A stretch of DNA of 64,000 nucleotides, taken from contig NZ_FYEK01000035.1 of assembly GCF_900187885.1 (NCBI RefSeq), positions 1 through 64,000 on the forward strand. The letters are read 5' to 3'. The translations under genes were made by a program, and so were the position numbers. Positions within the stretch are counted from its first letter, which is position 1; every line of letters starts with the position of its first letter. The notes beneath the pieces are model-generated. The model worked only from the letters and a program-made list of their open reading frames with translations. It did not search any database and was not told where the DNA came from. Below, one piece after another: positions 1-8,352 of this stretch. This DNA is from Thermoflexus hugenholtzii JAD2. Its GTDB lineage: Bacteria; Chloroflexota; Anaerolineae; Thermoflexales; Thermoflexaceae.

Positions 1-2
1 CG

Positions 3-287
3 CCCGTCGCGGTGGCCGCCGCCGTCCCTGCGGCCGCGCCGGGCGCCCCCGCAGCGGCCCCGGCCGTGGAGGAGAAGACCGAGTTCGACGTGATCCTCAA
101 GGAGGTCGGGCCGAAGAAGATTGAGGTGATCAAGGTGGTGCGCCAGCTGACCAACCTGGGCCTCAAGGAGGCCAAGGATCTGGTCGAGGCGGCCCCCCGG
201 CCGGTCCTGGAGGGCGTCAGCAAAGAGGTGGCCCAGGACGCCAAGGCCAAGCTGGAGGCGGTGGGCGCGGTAGTGGAGATCAAGTAA
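3..287 (+). CDS. rplL: 50S ribosomal protein L7/L12, C-terminal part (5' end outside window)
   Basis: The reading frame is already open at the window edge, so the dimerisation domain lies upstream. What is visible is the Ala/Pro-rich hinge (first ~25 residues) followed by the whole C-terminal domain. That domain carries the conserved [14 protein letters not shown] and [10 protein letters not shown] elements that recruit elongation factors to the ribosomal stalk. The product ends VEIK and stops at 287. A GTG at 12 could be read as a start but sits inside the hinge, so it is not the true start. A GC-rich hairpin follows. Identification is secure; only the N-terminus is missing. Confidence 0.96.
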   Translation, partial: PVAVAAAVPAAAPGAPAAAPAVEEKTEFDVILKEVGPKKIEVIKVVRQLTNLGLKEAKDLVEAAPRPVLEGVSKEVAQDAKAKLEAVGAVVEIK

Positions 288-303
288 GTCTGCTGCCGAG
301 ACA

Positions 304-349
304 GGCGTCCGGCGGGGGCGATCCCTCCCGCTGGCCCCCGCCGGACGCC
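304..349. terminator. Hairpin between convergent rplL and glycosidase genes
   Basis: A perfect 16-bp stem (304-319 with 334-349, 14-nt loop) sits between the rplL stop and the stop of the minus-strand glycosidase. No clear T-run follows on either strand, so it is a terminator-like or RNA 3'-end-stabilising hairpin rather than a textbook intrinsic terminator. Its position between two convergent genes supports a bidirectional role. Confidence 0.6.
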
Positions 350-361
350 GTCCCAGAGGGC

Positions 362-1591
362 CTACGATCCAGAACGGCCCCGGGCCTGCAGGAACAGGGC
401 GTAAAGCGACCGCAACGCCTGCCCCGGCCGGTCCTCGTAGTCCGCGGGGACGGGCAAGGGGGAGGGAGGGGCGGCCAGCGGGCGTCGGCGCGCGGCGAAA
501 CGGGCGATGACGTCCGCTGCTGGCTTGCGGGATCCGTCGGGCCGCAGCAGCCCGAAATGGCGCTCGTGGATCAGGCGATCGCACGGCGGCCGTGTCCACA
601 GATCCGGATGATAGTCCGTGTAACACCAGATGAAGGCCCCCAGGGCGCCTTCCTGAACCAGCGCCTCCAGCGCCCGTTCATAGAAATCCGCCGCCTCGTG
701 CTCGGAGATCAGCGTCACCTCGAACGAGCGATCCTCCAGCTGGATTGGGATCCATTGGGTGGGCTGCCCGGGCGGCGCGGTGGGCAATCCGAACTCCTCC
801 AGCAGCACCGGCTTCCCTCCCAGGTCGGCGGTGAGCCGAGCCAGGAAAGGGAGAACCTGCTCATCCAGCGGATGGCGAGCCCATGCCGCATAGACCGGGT
901 AGCCATGCATGCAGAGGAAATCCAGCATAGGGGCGAGGGCCCGCACCCGGAACCCCAGGTCCTCTTCCAGCACGGGGCTGTGGAAGCCGATGGTGATGGG
1001 ATGGGCGGGGTCGATGGCGCGCAGAGCCCGGGTGAGGGTGTCCAGCCACCGGGCGGCGGCCTCAGGGGTTCGGGGCTGCAGGACCAGGTCCGGTTCGTTC
1101 CCCAGATCCCATGCGAGCAGCGCCGGATGATCCCCCACCGCCTCAGCGGCAGCCTCCAGCATCCGGACCTGCGCCGCGAGGGCGAAAGGATCCTCGTAGA
1201 GGTCCCGGATGCGGCTTTTCACGACGCGCCCGCCGGCGATCAAGCGGAAACGGGGATCGCTTTCTCGTTCGCCGTCCAGCAGCCACGGCGGCAGCCAGTT
1301 CACGCCGCTCATGTGCCCGGTGAAGAGAGTGACGATCACCCGCAGCCCGTTCGCCGCGGCCAGGTCTAGCACCTGGCGGAGGCGTTCCAGCATGCGGGGA
1401 TCGACCCTCTCGGGGGTGGGCATGAAGTCTTCCCAGAGCAGGAAGATGCGAACCCCTTCCAGGTTGAGGGCGGCGATCTCGGCCATGTCTGACCGGACCT
1501 CCTCCAGGTCGAATTCCTTCCACCAGAACATCGCCTTGGTGCGCGGCCAGTAGTTGACGCCAACCAGGAAGTGATCTCCCCATCCGCTCAC
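362..1591 (-). CDS. Clan GH-A glycoside hydrolase (cellulase/mannanase-like, GH5-type)
   Basis: 409 residues forming a single TIM-barrel-like domain. The acid/base signature is LGNEP with Glu166, and the nucleophile signature is LLEEFG with Glu266, spaced as in clan GH-A retaining glycosidases. N-terminal GVNYWPR and the tryptophan-rich MFWWKEF segment resemble beta-mannanase/cellulase-family proteins found next to housekeeping genes. There is no signal peptide, so it is probably cytoplasmic and acts on short oligosaccharides. The GTG start at 1591 is chosen because AAGGAGGG lies about 6 nt upstream. The gene is monocistronic and convergent with rplL. The exact substrate and GH family cannot be fixed from sequence alone. 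Confidence 0.78.
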   Translation of the reverse strand: MSGWGDHFLVGVNYWPRTKAMFWWKEFDLEEVRSDMAEIAALNLEGVRIFLLWEDFMPTPERVDPRMLERLRQVLDLAAANGLRVIVTLFTGHMSGVNWLPPWLLDGERESDPRFRLIAGGRVVKSRIRDLYEDPFALAAQVRMLEAAAEAVGDHPALLAWDLGNEPDLVLQPRTPEAAARWLDTLTRALRAIDPAHPITIGFHSPVLEEDLGFRVRALAPMLDFLCMHGYPVYAAWARHPLDEQVLPFLARLTADLGGKPVLLEEFGLPTAPPGQPTQWIPIQLEDRSFEVTLISEHEAADFYERALEALVQEGALGAFIWCYTDYHPDLWTRPPCDRLIHERHFGLLRPDGSRKPAADVIARFAARRRPLAAPPSPLPVPADYEDRPGQALRSLYALFLQARGRSGS

Positions 1592-1639
1592 CGCCGTCCC
1601 TCCTTAGGTGAGTAGAATGCCGGGTCGACGCTGGGAAGT

Positions 1640-2854
1640 TCAGCCCGCGCTCCGTGTCAACTCCCCACTTGCTTCCTCAAGGATCTTCCGGAGATCTGCC
1701 ATAGAAATCGTGGGCGGCAACGGGGCCTGGGCGTAATCCGAACGACCCCCGCCTCCGGAGAAGCCGAGACGGCTCCGGATCCGCTCCAGGATCTGCTGGG
1801 CCGAGACGGGGATCCCCGGGCCGCACGCCACGGCGAGGAGACCGGCGCTCCCTCCGGCCGCCAGGATCACCAGGCGGGGCCCCGAGGCGCTGAGCCGCCG
1901 CGCCAGGCGGGGCAACAGCCCGGGAGGCAGCTGCGCCCATACGTGGATCACGAGCTCCCCAAACGGCACCGGACATGCCTTTCGTTCCAGTGTCGGAAGC
2001 ACTTCCTCTATGTAGAGCTCCTGCAGGAGGGACAAGCTGCGCCGGGCTTCCTTCAGTTCGCGCTGCAATGCCTGCACGGCCTCCATCAGATCCGCCTCCC
2101 CTGCGCTCAGCAGGCGGGCGACCTGGAGGAGCCGCCGGTATTTCCCCTGATAATCCCGCAGGGCCCGCCAGCCACAGAGGAAGCTCACCCGCACTCCCCC
2201 GCCGCGACGCTCCCACTTCAGGATCTTGATCGGCCCCACTTCCCCCGTGCGCCGGACGTGGGTGCCTCCGCACGGACTGCGATCGAAATCCGCCACCTCC
2301 ACGATGCGGATCGGCCCCTCCACAGAAGGGCTCCGGCGCAACCCCAAGGCCTCCACTTCCCCTCCATTCACCCACCAGGTCCGCACCTCCCGGTTCTCCA
2401 GGACCACCCGGTTGGCCAGCTCCTCCGCCGCCTCGGCGACCGCCTCCGGGAGATCCGTCGTCTCCAGGTCGATGGTGACCACCTCATGGCCGATGTGAAA
2501 GGAAACGGTCTGCGCACCCGCGACCCGAAGGAAGGCCTGCGAGAGGATGTGTTGCCCGGTGTGCTGCTGCATGTGATCGAAGCGGCGCTCCCCATCGACG
2601 ATCCCTTCCACCTCCTGCATCCCCAGCGGGCGCTCGAGGAGATGCAGGATCACCCCATCCTCCTCTCGTTCCATCACCTCCCGCACCGGGATCCCGTTCA
2701 GGGTCCCGCGATCGGACGGCTGCCCGCCTCCGGCCGGGTAGAACGCGGTGCGATCCAGGATCACGGCCGGCTGGCCCTGATAGGTGGTTTCCTCCACCAC
2801 CCGGGCGGTGAATCGCCAGAGATAAGGATCCTCCCAGTAGAGCCGAAGCGTCAT
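1640..2854 (-). CDS. Alanyl-tRNA editing protein (AlaX-L type, with DHHA1-like C-terminus)
   Basis: 404 residues resembling the editing half of alanyl-tRNA synthetase. It hydrolyses Ser- or Gly-tRNA(Ala) mischarged by AlaRS. The FYPAGGGQ element is at about residue 39. The zinc ligands are visible as HTGQH (His98, His102) and CGGTH (Cys195, His199). The region after about residue 235 is a coiled coil leading to a DHHA1-like domain ending in a glycine-rich GGGGR segment, as in long AlaX proteins. There is no class II catalytic core, so it is not AlaRS itself. The ATG start has GGGGAGG five nt upstream. It is divergent from the oxidoreductase gene at 2929. Confidence 0.9.
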   Translation of the reverse strand: MTLRLYWEDPYLWRFTARVVEETTYQGQPAVILDRTAFYPAGGGQPSDRGTLNGIPVREVMEREEDGVILHLLERPLGMQEVEGIVDGERRFDHMQQHTGQHILSQAFLRVAGAQTVSFHIGHEVVTIDLETTDLPEAVAEAAEELANRVVLENREVRTWWVNGGEVEALGLRRSPSVEGPIRIVEVADFDRSPCGGTHVRRTGEVGPIKILKWERRGGGVRVSFLCGWRALRDYQGKYRRLLQVARLLSAGEADLMEAVQALQRELKEARRSLSLLQELYIEEVLPTLERKACPVPFGELVIHVWAQLPPGLLPRLARRLSASGPRLVILAAGGSAGLLAVACGPGIPVSAQQILERIRSRLGFSGGGGRSDYAQAPLPPTISMADLRKILEEASGELTRSAG

Positions 2855-2903
2855 CCAGTCCTCCCCGATTCGTTCGCGGCTGCGCGGGATCGTTGCTCTG
2901 GAT

Positions 2904-2909
2904 TATACT
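2904..2909 (+). promoter_or_regulatory. Candidate -10 box upstream of the 2929 gene
   Basis: TATACT at 2904-2909 stands out in a GC-rich context and lies 19 nt before the chosen GTG. No convincing -35 is seen 16-18 nt upstream. The transcript would carry only a very short leader. Confidence 0.35.
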
Positions 2910-2928
2910 TAGATCCCGGTGGATCCCT

Positions 2929-3327
2929 GTGAGGCTGAACCGGATGGTCCGACATCCGCTGGAGGCGGCGGAGGCGCTGGAGCCCATCACCCGGGGCCGG
3001 CGGAGCGGCCGGCCGCATCGGGTGGAGCTGTGCTTCGTTTATCGGGAGGACGCGATCTACCTGATGGCGCACACCAGGGCCCACGGCCGGGGCACCGACT
3101 GGTATCAAAACCTGTTGGTGAACCCGCAGGGGATCGTGGAGGGCGCCGGGCGGCAGTGGACAGGGATCGCAGAGCCGTTGCCGCTGGAGGAGCTGCCTCG
3201 GATCACCGAGTGGTTTCGATCCAAATACGGGGATCAGGCGGTTCGCATCTGGTATGAAGGAACGCCGCGCCGGCCGGTCCGTATCCGGCTCCTCGAGGAG
3301 GGCCGGCCCGGCGAGGGCGCATCCTGA
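2929..3327 (+). CDS. Deazaflavin/F420-type nitroreductase-family protein (split beta-barrel)
   Basis: About 132 residues from the GTG at 2929, which has GGTGG 6 nt upstream. Further in-frame starts exist at 2893 (TTG) and 2944 (ATG). The pattern T-x-GRRSGRPH-x-VEL, followed by IYLMAHTRAHGRGTDWYQNLLVNP, split here as IYLMAH and DWYQNL, is typical of the small split-barrel family that includes F420-dependent nitroreductases and FMN-binding oxidoreductases. The cofactor (F420 or FMN) cannot be told from sequence. It ends 22 nt before recG and may be co-transcribed with it. No catalytic assignment is made beyond a probable cytoplasmic flavin/deazaflavin redox enzyme. Confidence 0.65.
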   Translation: MRLNRMVRHPLEAAEALEPITRGRRSGRPHRVELCFVYREDAIYLMAHTRAHGRGTDWYQNLLVNPQGIVEGAGRQWTGIAEPLPLEELPRITEWFRSKYGDQAVRIWYEGTPRRPVRIRLLEEGRPGEGAS

Positions 3328-3349
3328 AGCCTTCGAGGAAAGAACCTCC

Positions 3350-5887
3350 ATGGCTTCGCCGTTCCAGCAGCTCCAGAAGATCCTCAAGCACGAAGCCCAG
3401 GACGGCTATCGAAACCGCATTGTGATCGGCGGGATGGGCCGCTTCGCCGATCACTGGTATCGACAGGCCCGGGCCGCGCTCCAGGGGGGGGATCCGGAGC
3501 TCCTCCTCGCCCTGGAGGCGATCTATGCGGACCTGCGGCGCTATGAGGCCGCCGACCCGGAGGAGCGCCGACGCTTGGTCGAAGGACTGGAAGCCCGCAT
3601 CCAGGAGGCCCTTCAGCGGGAGCGCCATCTCCGGAGCAGCCGCAGCGCCGCTCCGGCCCCACCCGAGCCGGTGGGTCGCCCGCAACCATCGCCGCCGTCG
3701 CCTCACCCTGCAGCTCCGCCGGAACCTCCTGCCCTCCGCAAGCCGGAAGCGGAGCCTCCCGAAAAGCCCCGGGCCCGACCGGCCCCACCGGTTTCCCCAC
3801 GCCGGGCCGCCCAGGTCGAGTCCCTGGGCCTGGAGGCTCCGGTCCATGTCATCCACGGCCTGGGGCGGGAGCGAGCCCAGCGCCTGGGGCGCTTGGGGGT
3901 CCAGACGATCCGGGACCTCCTTTACCTGCTCCCCCGCCGGTATGTGGATTTCCGGGCCCTCAAGCCTATCCACCGCCTGCGGGTCGGGGAGGAGGTGACG
4001 GTCATTGGGGAAGTGATGGACATCGGGAGCAGGCAGACCGGGAACGGCCTCACGGTGATCAAGGCGCTGATCACGGACGGCTCTGGGGTCGTCGAGTGCA
4101 CGTGGTTCAACCAGCCCTATTTGCTGGATCGCATCAAGCCGGGCGCGTTCATCGTGGTGAGCGGGCGCGTCGATGAGTTCCTGGGACGACCGGTGTTCCG
4201 CTCCCCGGAATGGGAGCCGGCGGATCGCGAGCTGCTGCACACCGCTCGCATCGTCCCCATCTACCCGCTGACGGAGGGCCTCACCCAGCGCTTCATGCGT
4301 TCGCTGATGAAGCGGGTGGTGGATTACTGGGCGGAGCGGGTGGAGGATCCCCTCCCGGCGTGGATCCGGGAAGCCTATGGGTTCCCGGATCTCCCCGCTG
4401 CCCTGAGGCAGGTTCACTTCCCCGACGATTGGGAGCCCCTGGAGAAGGCCCGGCGGCGGCTGGCCTTCGATGAGGTCTTCTACCTGCAGATCGGCCTGCT
4501 GGAGGCCCGACGACGGTGGCGCAGCGCGCCGGGCCGGGCGCTGGCCTTCGACGAAGCCCTTCTGGAGCGGGCCATCGAGGCCCTTCCCTTCACCCTCACG
4601 AACGCCCAGCGACGGGCCCTCTCCCAGATCCTGGAGGACCTGCGATCCGGGGTGCCGATGAACCGCCTGCTCCAGGGGGAGGTGGGCTCCGGCAAGACGG
4701 TGGTGGCGGCCCTGGCGGCCTACGCGGTCTTCTTGGCGGGGGTCCAGAGCGCGATCATGGCGCCGACGGAGATCCTGGCGGAGCAGCATCACCGCAACCT
4801 GCTCGCCCTGGCCGAGCGCTGGGCAGCTGCCGGCCTGCCCACCCCCACTATCCGGTTGCTGACCGCCGGGGTCACCGGGGTGGAGCGGGCGCAGATCTAC
4901 GCCGAGCTGGCCGAGGGGAGCTGCCAGCTGGTGGTGGGCACCCACGCCTTGATCCAGGAGGAGGTCGCGTTCCGGGATCTGGCCTTCGTGGTCATCGACG
5001 AGCAGCAGCGTTTCGGGGTGCTGCAGCGGGCAGCCCTGCGGGGCAAGGGCTATAACCCCCACGTCCTGGTCATGACCGCCACACCCATCCCCCGCACCCT
5101 GGCCCTCACTCTGTATGGGGATCTGGACCTCTCGGTGCTGGACGAGATGCCCCCTGGCCGGCGGCCGGTGCTCACCCGCTGGCTGATGCCCGAGGAGCGG
5201 GAGCGGGCCTACGCCTTCATCCGCCGGCAGGTGGCGCAGGGCCATCAGGCTTATATCATTTGTCCGCTGGTGGAAGGCTCCGATAAAATCGAGGCCAGGG
5301 CAGCCGTCGAGGAGTATGAACGGCTGCAGCGCGAGGTCTTCCCCGACCTGCGGCTGGGGCTGATCCACGGACGCATGAAATCCGAAGAGAAAGAAGCGGT
5401 GATGAACGCCTTCGCCCGCGGGGAGATCCAGGTCCTGGTGGCCACCCCGGTGGTCGAGGTCGGCGTGGACGTGCCTAACGCCACGGTGATCCTGATCGAA
5501 GGGGCGGACCGCTTCGGGTTGGCCCAGCTGCATCAGTTCCGCGGGCGGGTCGGCCGCAGCACCTATCCTTCTTACTGTCTCCTGCTGGCGGAGTCCCCCT
5601 CGGAAGCGGCCATCGAACGCCTTCGGGCCATCGAGACCATCTACGACGGCTTCCAGCTGGCCCAGAAGGATCTGGAGATGCGTGGGCCAGGGGATTTCCT
5701 GGGCACCCGCCAGAGCGGGTTCCCCGAGTTGCGTTTGGCGGACCTCACCGACCTGCGCCTGCTGGAGCTCGCCCGGGAGGCCGCAGAGCGCCTGGCGGAG
5801 CGGGATCCAGAGCTGCAGGCCCCGGAGCACCGCCGTCTGGCGGAGGCGGTGACCCGTTTCTGGCAGGGCCCGGTGGAGCCGAGCTGA
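3350..5887 (+). CDS. recG: ATP-dependent DNA helicase RecG
   Basis: 845 residues from ATG 3350 (GAGGAAAG upstream); the frame is open further 5' but without a signal. RecG reverses stalled replication forks and processes recombination junctions. Residues 1-100 are a helical extension and about 100-155 a Pro/Ala/Glu-rich linker. The OB-fold wedge domain follows (VGEEVTVIGEVMDI). The SF2 motor has Walker A GEVGSGKT near residue 443, motif II DEQQ near 549, motif III TATPIPRT and motif VI QFRGRVGRS. Motif II reads DEQQ where RecG proteins I know usually read DEQH. An N-terminal extension before the wedge is also known from thermophile RecG. It is followed 23 nt later by coaD. Confidence 0.96.
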   Translation: MASPFQQLQKILKHEAQDGYRNRIVIGGMGRFADHWYRQARAALQGGDPELLLALEAIYADLRRYEAADPEERRRLVEGLEARIQEALQRERHLRSSRSAAPAPPEPVGRPQPSPPSPHPAAPPEPPALRKPEAEPPEKPRARPAPPVSPRRAAQVESLGLEAPVHVIHGLGRERAQRLGRLGVQTIRDLLYLLPRRYVDFRALKPIHRLRVGEEVTVIGEVMDIGSRQTGNGLTVIKALITDGSGVVECTWFNQPYLLDRIKPGAFIVVSGRVDEFLGRPVFRSPEWEPADRELLHTARIVPIYPLTEGLTQRFMRSLMKRVVDYWAERVEDPLPAWIREAYGFPDLPAALRQVHFPDDWEPLEKARRRLAFDEVFYLQIGLLEARRRWRSAPGRALAFDEALLERAIEALPFTLTNAQRRALSQILEDLRSGVPMNRLLQGEVGSGKTVVAALAAYAVFLAGVQSAIMAPTEILAEQHHRNLLALAERWAAAGLPTPTIRLLTAGVTGVERAQIYAELAEGSCQLVVGTHALIQEEVAFRDLAFVVIDEQQRFGVLQRAALRGKGYNPHVLVMTATPIPRTLALTLYGDLDLSVLDEMPPGRRPVLTRWLMPEERERAYAFIRRQVAQGHQAYIICPLVEGSDKIEARAAVEEYERLQREVFPDLRLGLIHGRMKSEEKEAVMNAFARGEIQVLVATPVVEVGVDVPNATVILIEGADRFGLAQLHQFRGRVGRSTYPSYCLLLAESPSEAAIERLRAIETIYDGFQLAQKDLEMRGPGDFLGTRQSGFPELRLADLTDLRLLELAREAAERLAERDPELQAPEHRRLAEAVTRFWQGPVEPS

Positions 5888-5910
5888 GATCTGATCGCGA
5901 GGAGCGCCGA

Positions 5911-6429
5911 ATGACCCGAGCCCTGTATCCGGCGTCCTTTGATCCGATCCACTACGGACATATCGATATCGCCACCCGGGCGGCGGCGATCTTCGACGAG
6001 CTGGTGGTGGGGGTTTACGATCGGCCCAGCAAGAGCCTCCTCTTCTCGCTGGAGGAGCGGCTGGCGCTGGCCCGGGAGGCTCTTCAGCATCTCCCTAACG
6101 TCACGGTGATGGCTTACAGCGGGCTGACGGTGGATTTCGCCCGACGCATCGGCGCCCGGGTGATCGTGCGGGGGCTGCGCGTGATTTCGGATTTCGAGCT
6201 GGAGCTGCAGATGGCCCTGACCAACAAGCAGCTGGCCCCGGAGATTGAAGTGGTCTGCCTGATGACCAGCCGCGACTATGCCTTCATCAGCTCCAGCATC
6301 GTCCGCGAGGTCGCCCTTCTCGGCGGCGACGTCTCCGCCATGGTCCCGCCGCACGTGGCCCGGGCCCTGGCTGCCAAAGCCGCCGAGCGGGCTGGCGAGG
6401 CGGTGCCCATCGTCTCGATCCGCGAATAG
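5911..6429 (+). CDS. coaD: Phosphopantetheine adenylyltransferase (PPAT)
   Basis: 172 residues. It transfers AMP from ATP to 4'-phosphopantetheine, the penultimate step of coenzyme A synthesis. The nucleotidyltransferase signature is YPASFDPIHYGH with the HxGH-type motif at about residues 14-17 (here HYGH). The second motif ISSSIVRE lies near residue 130, and the GLRVISDFELE segment is typical of CoaD. Length is slightly above the usual ~160. The ATG start is preceded by GAGGAG. It sits 23 nt after recG and 36 nt before the coiled-coil gene, all in one direction. Confidence 0.96.
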   Translation: MTRALYPASFDPIHYGHIDIATRAAAIFDELVVGVYDRPSKSLLFSLEERLALAREALQHLPNVTVMAYSGLTVDFARRIGARVIVRGLRVISDFELELQMALTNKQLAPEIEVVCLMTSRDYAFISSSIVREVALLGGDVSAMVPPHVARALAAKAAERAGEAVPIVSIRE

Positions 6430-6465
6430 GCGCCGTCGAGGCGCCCGAAACGAAGGAGGGCTGGG

Positions 6466-6969
6466 ATGGACATCCTCCATCTGATCGATCAGCTGGAGCA
6501 GCTGGTCCTGCGCAGCCGCCTCCTTCCCTTCCTCAGGTGGGTGGTGGTGGAGGAACGTCAGCTGCTGGATCTGATCGATCAGATGCGGGTGGCCGTCCCA
6601 CAGGAGCTGAAGCAGGCCCGCCGGATCGCCCAGGAGCGGGAGCGGATCATCGCCCAGGCTAAGGAGGAGGCAGAGCGCATCGTCGCCCTGGCCCAGGAGC
6701 AGGCCAGCGAGCTCATCGCCCAGCATCAGGTGGTCCAGGCTGCGGAGCAGCGGGCCGCCCTGATCATCGAGCGGGCCCAGCGGGAGGCCGAGCGCCTGAA
6801 AGCGGACGCGGACGATTACGCCCTTACCCGTCTCCTGGAGCTGGAGGAAACCCTCTCTCGCCTCCTGCAGGTGGTCCGCAACGGGATCGAGAAGCTGCAG
6901 AACGAGCGCGCGGATGAGCCCTCTCGTTCCCCCGATGCCACAGCGCGTCCTCCTGATCGCCACGCATAA
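6466..6969 (+). CDS. Coiled-coil protein of unknown function (ATP-synthase-b/DivIVA-like composition)
   Basis: 167 residues. The first ~50 residues form two helical stretches with repeated LIDQ motifs (LIDQLEQL, LLDLIDQM). Residues 55-150 are one long Glu/Ala/Gln/Arg-rich coiled coil containing AQERE, AKEEAER and AQREAERLKA, like the stalk of F-type ATP synthase b subunits or DivIVA-family proteins. There is no transmembrane helix, so it is not AtpF. Related proteins are found beside coaD in other Chloroflexota as far as I recall, but no function is known. AGGAGGG precedes the ATG. Its 3' end overlaps rdgB by 56 nt, implying translational coupling. Confidence 0.75.
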   Translation: MDILHLIDQLEQLVLRSRLLPFLRWVVVEERQLLDLIDQMRVAVPQELKQARRIAQERERIIAQAKEEAERIVALAQEQASELIAQHQVVQAAEQRAALIIERAQREAERLKADADDYALTRLLELEETLSRLLQVVRNGIEKLQNERADEPSRSPDATARPPDRHA

Positions 6970-7561
6970 CCCCGGGAAGCGCCGGGAGCTGATGGCGCTC
7001 CTCGGCGATCTCCCCCTCCGGCTGACGGATCCTGTGGAGCTGGGGATCGAGGAGGTCGCCGAGGAACCCCACGACAGCCTGGAGGAGAACGCCCGCTGGA
7101 AGGCGGCCCACTATGCGGCCCGCAGCGGGCTGTGGACCTTGGCCGACGATTCGGGGCTGGAGATCGACGCCCTGGGGGGCGCGCCGGGCGCCCGCTCCGC
7201 TCGATTCGCCGGGCCCGCGGCCACGGATGCGGACCGCATCCGCGAGGTCCTGACGAGGTTGGCGGATGTCCCGTGGCCCCGGCGGACCGCGCGGTTCCGT
7301 TGTGTGATCGCCCTGGCCCGGCCGGGGGAGGCGCCGGTGCTGGTGGAGGGCCGTGTCGAGGGCTACATCGCCTTCGAGCCCCGGGGGTCCTCCGGCTTCG
7401 GCTACGACCCGATTTTTTACATCCCGGAGCTCGGGAAGACCATGGCTGAGCTCCCCATGGAGGTCAAAAACCGGATCAGCCATCGGGCCCGCGCTGCCCG
7501 GAAGGCGCGGGAGATCCTTGAGCGATGGCTACGGGAGGAGGCATGCGAAGGCTCCTGCTGA
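6914..7561 (+). CDS. rdgB: RdgB/HAM1-family non-canonical purine NTP pyrophosphatase
   Basis: 215 residues. It removes dITP, XTP and ITP from the nucleotide pool by releasing pyrophosphate. The signature THNPGKRREL (residues ~17-26) binds the nucleotide. TLADDSGLEID (~75-85) provides the metal/catalytic Asp, and GFGYDPIF and KNRISHRARA complete the family pattern. The start is uncertain: ATG 6914 lies inside the upstream coiled-coil gene, and ATG 6935 would begin MPQRVLLIATHN with equal plausibility. Neither has a strong ribosome-binding site, consistent with coupling to the upstream gene. Its end overlaps the start of the carotenoid gene. Confidence 0.92.
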   Translation: MSPLVPPMPQRVLLIATHNPGKRRELMALLGDLPLRLTDPVELGIEEVAEEPHDSLEENARWKAAHYAARSGLWTLADDSGLEIDALGGAPGARSARFAGPAATDADRIREVLTRLADVPWPRRTARFRCVIALARPGEAPVLVEGRVEGYIAFEPRGSSGFGYDPIFYIPELGKTMAELPMEVKNRISHRARAARKAREILERWLREEACEGSC

Positions 7562-8340
7562 TCGCTTTCGGCGCGGTGACCTTTTACCATCTGATCGCCC
7601 TGGCATGGGGATGGCCGAATCCCTTCTGGCTGATGCCGCTGAACACCTTGCTGCAGTGGGGGTTCGCCCTCGCCCATGCGCTCCCCACCCTGGGCCGGCA
7701 CCGGGCGCTGCTCCTCCTGGGCCTGACCTTCGGGATCAGCCTGACGCTGGAGGCCGTGGGGGTGGCGACCGGCTGGATCTACGGCCCTTACGCCTACACC
7801 GAGCGCCTGGGCCCGCGCCTCCTGAGCGTCCCCGTGTTGATCCCCCTCGCCTGGTTCATGATGGCCTACCCGGCGTTCCTGCTGGCCTGCATCGCCCTGG
7901 ATGAGCCTCCGGCATCCCCCCGGGGATGGGGTGTTGCGGTGCTGGCGGCCATGTGGATGACGGGATGGGACCTGGCGATGGATCCGGCGATGGCCCGGCG
8001 GGGCTTCTGGGTATGGCAGGAGGCCGGCCCTTACTTTGGGGTCCCCGTCCGGAATTTCATCGGCTGGATGGTCACGATGCTGCTGATCTACGGTCTCTAC
8101 CTCGGGATCTCCCGTCGGTGGCCGTCCCCCGCCTCCGTTCCGGCCCCTATGGGAGAGGCGGTCGTGGCGTATGCCATCGCCGGTGCCGCCTTTGTCTTCT
8201 ATCCCCTCCTGAACCCCCGGGCGGATCCGCTGATGCAGGCCCTGGGGATCGTGGCGTTCTTCACCATGGGCCCCCCGGTCTGGATCGCCTTCCTCCGTCT
8301 CCGAGCGCTTCGAGCCGGGAGGCGTGTCCTGGGTGCGTGA
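7543..8340 (+). CDS. CruF-like carotenoid biosynthesis membrane protein (carotenoid 1,2-hydratase family)
   Basis: 265 residues from ATG 7543, which has a perfect GGGAGGAGG just upstream. Seven or so hydrophobic segments make it an integral membrane protein. Diagnostic elements are GWIYGPYAYTERLGP, the WDLAMDP motif and the GVPVRNFIGW motif, all typical of the CruF / bisanhydrobacterioruberin hydratase family, which adds water to the psi end of acyclic carotenoids. This implies that the organism makes carotenoids, but no other carotenoid gene is in the window. The start overlaps rdgB by 19 nt. The regulator at 8353 follows after 12 nt. Confidence 0.82.
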   Translation: MRRLLLIAFGAVTFYHLIALAWGWPNPFWLMPLNTLLQWGFALAHALPTLGRHRALLLLGLTFGISLTLEAVGVATGWIYGPYAYTERLGPRLLSVPVLIPLAWFMMAYPAFLLACIALDEPPASPRGWGVAVLAAMWMTGWDLAMDPAMARRGFWVWQEAGPYFGVPVRNFIGWMVTMLLIYGLYLGISRRWPSPASVPAPMGEAVVAYAIAGAAFVFYPLLNPRADPLMQALGIVAFFTMGPPVWIAFLRLRALRAGRRVLGA

Positions 8341-8352
8341 GCGAGGTGGGAG

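Noticed and set aside
3203-5830. Long open frame (875 codons) on the minus strand opposite recG
   Set aside because: Low-complexity Gly/Arg/Gln/His-rich product without any family motif; a by-product of GC-rich codon use in recG.
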